Shown piece after piece: positions 60,901-64,000 of a stretch of 64,000 bases of DNA (its first letter is position 1; every line of letters begins with the position of its first letter). The notes beneath the pieces were generated by a model. The model was not told where the DNA came from. It saw only the letters and a program-made list of their open reading frames with translations, and did not search any database. The position numbers and the translations under genes are program-made. The DNA lies in assembly GCA_964352215.1 (NCBI GenBank), contig CAYGRE010000001.1, positions 182,706-246,705 on the forward strand. The letters are read 5' to 3'. Origin of the DNA: CAWUKT01 sp964352215. Lineage in GTDB: Bacteria; Bacteroidota; Bacteroidia; J057; JADKCL01.

Positions 60901-62823
60901 TCACCGCCAAACCACCCGCTTCACCTCGACCCTATCAGCGGTCCGGACAGACAAGAAATAAACCCCATTTTCCCAGTCTTTCCGGTCCAGCACCCAGCGT
61001 TTTACCTTTGGGACGGTGACCCGGAACAGTTCACGTCCATCCAGCGAAAAGAGCCGGAGCTCCTGAATCGGGCCTTGGCTGCTCTCCACCAACATGATTT
61101 CCTGGGCAGGGTTGGGGTAAACCTTTACGCCACTACTTGTCTCGGGTACTTCCAGGCCGACGACCACTTCGGAACATTCGTCCAGGTTGAGGGCGCAAAT
61201 CAGGCGGGGGCTCAAATAGTTGATGATGGTGTCGATATAGGCGCGGCCCTGCACGTGAGACATGCCGGGGTTGAGCCCGATAGCATAAGCATGGTTGACA
61301 TGGTTGGTATCCCACCATTCCCAGGGCTCAGTCAGCGGGGCAGTACTTTGGAATGGAAATAGGCCCTCCACTCCTCCGTTGATTGAATCAGCCCGGTTGG
61401 TGAAAGGATCGTCGAAGTTGTTGTTTACAAAAACCGCCTGGCAACCATTGCTCAATGCCCTCGGAATCACCTGCCCGGAACCTTCAACATTGAGCACAAA
61501 CTCTCCGGAGGTCGGGATCACGATTGTCCCCGAACCATAGGGCACCCAATATTCCTGAAGCGGGTGCAGGCCCACCATAGGAGGCTCATCCGGATCCATC
61601 CAGTCCAGAGAGGGCAGGGCACCGGAAGCAGCAAAGACCATTTGTGGGAGAGAACCAAAGCCGGGATTGTTTGCGATGCAGAGAGGGCGGTTATTGGTGG
61701 CCCAGACATTGCCGAGCAGAGAGGTGTCCAGCGGCAGGACAGCGGCCATTTCAGCGTAATCGTCCAGGGTTGCCGCACCATAAGCCAGGTACCCCCCGGT
61801 GCCAAGACCACCCACCGCGACCCTGTTGGTGTCAATGCCCCAAATAACAGCATCGGCCTTGAAATAGCGGATCGCGGAGCGGACGTCCTGGATACCCCGG
61901 TAAATCGCTTCGAGAAAGGTCCGGGTACGGACCGCTTGACTTGATGAGACTGGGCTCCACCCCAGGCGGTAATCGATCGCAGCGACGGCGTACCCCCGCT
62001 GGCTCAGGCGGGTAGCGATCTCAACGATTGAACTGTCAGTGATGGAACCGCTGGTGCGGCTGTTAAAAGGCAGCGGAAGGAATTCCCCACTGTGGACCAG
62101 AATCACCAGCGGCCTGGCTGTAAGGGTGTCGTTGGCGGGAAAATATAGGTCGGCAGCAAGTGATTCCTGGGTAGGGGCGCCAGTAAGAACACTGATATTG
62201 CTGCCATAAGTCAGGGAGGCGATCTGAATGGAGTCGAAATTCTCATGGGTGTAGCGAGACAGGGGGGAAGCCGCCAAATCCTGGAAATGGGGATCGACTT
62301 GTGCGGTTGGCAAAAGTTGAGGGATATTTGACCAGGGAAGGTTACTGCATTTGTCTGTGATCTGGTCCAGTTCCAAGGCGACCTTATTTTCGTAGCCTAC
62401 GACCAGAAATTCAATCTTAGCATTTGCATGGCAACCGGAGATGCTCACCTGAGTCTGAGTGGGCAAGCCACTGTTTGGCGGGAGCACAAACCACGAATCC
62501 ATCACGCCTCCGGTCAACCGGACCATCGCTACTGAATTCAGGTCTCGGATCCAGTATTTGAATTTTACATAGCAATCCCCACTTCCCGCACAATCAAATT
62601 CCTGGGAAATGGTCGCCGCCCTGGCTCCGGGGACGGTCGGGACTTCAACCGTAGGAGTAAGATGAGCCTCCCCCTCAGCAGGTAAGACCTTCCCCCTGGT
62701 TTTCCAATGCTTCAGGTTGGGTTGGAAATTGGGGTTTTCGATCCCACCGGCCTGCACCGCCTGGTCAGGAAGAAGGAAGCCAATTAATAGAAACAAGGGG
62801 ACTAAGCGTTTGAGAATAGCCAT
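60901..62823 (-). CDS. Secreted alpha/beta-hydrolase-fold protein with Gly in place of the nucleophile Ser, T9SS tail
   Basis: The start is the ATG of MAILKRLVPLFLLIGFLL. The 640-residue protein has an N-terminal carbohydrate-binding-like beta domain (~26-160), an esterase-lipase-fold domain (~215-545) and a T9SS type A domain (VKVYPNPAQE ... EVKRVVWR). The fold blocks are clear: RPLVILVHSGEF in the oxyanion position, RGYAVAAIDYRLGW, DVRSAIRYFKA and VAVGGLGTGGYLAYGA in the nucleophile-elbow position. The elbow reads G-L-G-T-G, with Gly341 where the family has Ser, and the oxyanion HGG is HSG. It is probably non-catalytic. The gene converges with the cysteine-protease-like gene. Confidence 0.82.
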   Translation of the reverse strand: MAILKRLVPLFLLIGFLLPDQAVQAGGIENPNFQPNLKHWKTRGKVLPAEGEAHLTPTVEVPTVPGARAATISQEFDCAGSGDCYVKFKYWIRDLNSVAMVRLTGGVMDSWFVLPPNSGLPTQTQVSISGCHANAKIEFLVVGYENKVALELDQITDKCSNLPWSNIPQLLPTAQVDPHFQDLAASPLSRYTHENFDSIQIASLTYGSNISVLTGAPTQESLAADLYFPANDTLTARPLVILVHSGEFLPLPFNSRTSGSITDSSIVEIATRLSQRGYAVAAIDYRLGWSPVSSSQAVRTRTFLEAIYRGIQDVRSAIRYFKADAVIWGIDTNRVAVGGLGTGGYLAYGAATLDDYAEMAAVLPLDTSLLGNVWATNNRPLCIANNPGFGSLPQMVFAASGALPSLDWMDPDEPPMVGLHPLQEYWVPYGSGTIVIPTSGEFVLNVEGSGQVIPRALSNGCQAVFVNNNFDDPFTNRADSINGGVEGLFPFQSTAPLTEPWEWWDTNHVNHAYAIGLNPGMSHVQGRAYIDTIINYLSPRLICALNLDECSEVVVGLEVPETSSGVKVYPNPAQEIMLVESSQGPIQELRLFSLDGRELFRVTVPKVKRWVLDRKDWENGVYFLSVRTADRVEVKRVVWR

Positions 62824-62875
62824 ACAATAAGATACTGGCTTTTCGGGGCAATTCAAATGGCAGCGGGCTAAACTC

Positions 62876-62911
62876 TTATCTCACTCCCAACTCCTATCTC
62901 ACTCCCAAATA
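62876..62911. repeat. 18-bp direct repeat, 2 copies
   Basis: TATCTCACTCCCAA occurs at 62878 and 62896, in the gap between the divergent hydrolase-fold and P450 genes. Confidence 0.8.
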
Positions 62912-63010
62912 ATTATCCGGTATATCCCTCGTTGAAGTCCCTGGCCTGGATCAACTCAAGCTTACCCAAATCCCCTACACCATCCCCTAAATTTTCCCTA
63001 ATTTCCCCGG

Positions 63011-64000
63011 ATGAAGGAATTCACCCAGATCCCTGAGGCTCCATTTCCCAGGCACTGGTTCATGGGCCATACCAATGCCTTTGCGGGAAGCACCCTGGGA
63101 TTTGTCAAGGAGTGCATGGATGCCGGGTTGGACATGGCCCGCGCTAAAATCGCTTTCAGGGATTTCGTATTTCTCCTGCATCCGGACCTGGTGCGCGAGG
63201 TGCTGCAAAACCAACAGCATAAATACCGGAAGAGCTTTGCCTACAATGGTTTGAAAGCTTTTCTGGGGAAGGGATTGTTGACCAGTGAAGGGGACTTCTG
63301 GTTGAAGCAGCGGAGGACGATGCAACCCGGATTTTACCGGAAGACTTTGGCCCACCTTCAGACTACCATGCAGGAAAAAGCCGCGGCGTATGCGGATAAA
63401 TTGATCCCGGAGCATATCACTCAAGAATCACAGGAGCCTGGTTCCTCAAAATCATCTCAGCCCAACCCCCAAGACTCACTTCAGGCCTTTTTCCTTGACC
63501 TGACCCGTGAAATTACTTCGGATTGCTTGTTTGGGCCGGGGAGGATCGATCTGGAAAATGCACGTAGGATGAATACCGCCCTGGCAGACCTCCGTTTCTA
63601 TGCCAATGCCCGGCTGAAGAATCCCTTTAGCCCGCCCCCTTGGGTTCCCACTGGCTTGAACCGCCGCTTTCACAAGGCCAAGGCCGTCCTGAAATCCGTG
63701 GTAGAGCCGATCATCGACCAGAAAGCTGCGGGAGAAAATGATTTGTTGGGGATGCTGATGGGCTTACAGGATCCCGAAACGGGGGAAGGGATGAGCCAGC
63801 AACAGCTGTACGATGAAGTATTGACCCTGTTTGTGGCCGGACAGGAAACGACCAGCAATGCGCTGACCTTTGGGGTAAAGCTATTGGCTGACCATCCTGA
63901 GGTGATTGATTTGATTTTACGGGAAGCCCAACGGAACAACAGTAATTCTGAGAACAATGTCCATTCAAAAAGCAACGCCCCTTCGGAAAATTCCCCCAAC
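63011..64000 (+). CDS. Cytochrome P450, 5' part (runs off the window)
   Basis: The frame is open from the ATG to the right edge; 330 residues are visible of an expected ~450. P450 landmarks: a proline-rich start (IPEAPFPRHWFMGH), helix C region GDFWLKQRRTMQPGFYR (W-x-x-x-R contact to haem propionate), and the I-helix oxygen-activation block LFVAGQETTSNAL (AGQETT at 276-281). ExxR and the haem-Cys loop lie beyond the window. No membrane anchor is visible, so it is likely a soluble bacterial P450. A Ser/Pro/Gln-rich insertion (~139-160) precedes DSLQAFFLDLTREIT. The substrate is unknown. Confidence 0.92.
   Translation, partial: MKEFTQIPEAPFPRHWFMGHTNAFAGSTLGFVKECMDAGLDMARAKIAFRDFVFLLHPDLVREVLQNQQHKYRKSFAYNGLKAFLGKGLLTSEGDFWLKQRRTMQPGFYRKTLAHLQTTMQEKAAAYADKLIPEHITQESQEPGSSKSSQPNPQDSLQAFFLDLTREITSDCLFGPGRIDLENARRMNTALADLRFYANARLKNPFSPPPWVPTGLNRRFHKAKAVLKSVVEPIIDQKAAGENDLLGMLMGLQDPETGEGMSQQQLYDEVLTLFVAGQETTSNALTFGVKLLADHPEVIDLILREAQRNNSNSENNVHSKSNAPSENSPN

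Overview
The window looks like a Bacteroidota chromosome, most likely from the Saprospiria (Lewinella/Haliscomenobacter-type) lineage. This is inferred from content: many secreted multidomain proteins end in type IX secretion (T9SS) type A sorting domains, two proteins end in type B (gliding-motility, CHU_C-like) domains, one of them is paired with a PorP/SprF-family protein, and a complete mtnB-mtnD-mtnC methionine-salvage cluster has the usual bacterial form. No rRNA, tRNA, CRISPR array, transposase or plasmid gene was recognised.

Layout. 1-6.5 kb: a partial lipoprotein, a secreted metallophosphatase, an esterase-fold protein that has lost its nucleophile, a scrap of a multicopper oxidase joined to another gene remnant, an NTF2-like protein and a sugar porter. 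6.5-25.4 kb: large secreted proteins (choice-of-anchor B protein; a 1236-residue repetitive type B adhesin with its PorP-like partner; a PNGase F-like protein with a large insertion; a DUF4139 protein), plus a sulfotransferase-like gene, two small unknowns and an orphan T4-type tail-tube gene. 25.5-29.5 kb: a decay-prone island with a truncated esterase, an intact DUF1016/YhcG nuclease-like gene, a deleted second YhcG copy and an N-terminally truncated unknown. 29.8-37.2 kb: a GT-C type membrane glycosyltransferase, an S74 intramolecular-chaperone fibre protein, an Asp-box repeat protein and a putative contractile-injection cargo. 37.9-45.1 kb: an S9 dipeptidyl peptidase, the mtn cluster and two unknowns. 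45.2-54.5 kb: a minus-strand run with a VIT/DUF2135 protein, an acyl-CoA dehydrogenase, a type B-CTD protein, and the cbpA-cbpM co-chaperone pair. 54.6-64 kb: an active-looking esterase, a second nucleophile-less hydrolase, a second putative injection cargo with a cysteine-protease signature, and a partial cytochrome P450.

Two themes stand out. First, the intergenic DNA is full of short tandem repeats, each with its own sequence. Three of them (about 9.1-9.55, 37.3-37.9 and 56.0-56.77 kb) are long arrays of highly diverged units that hold a 22-bp phase for 21-36 units, and several units carry a dyad centre; shorter arrays of 20-21 bp occur at 11.9, 13.3, 29.5 and 44.2 kb. This is the best candidate for an undescribed element. 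Second, pieces of an extracellular contractile injection system (eCIS) are scattered: an orphan tube protein and two proteins with a proline-rich FQL leader followed by a cysteine-peptidase-like domain, with no sheath, baseplate or ATPase gene in view.
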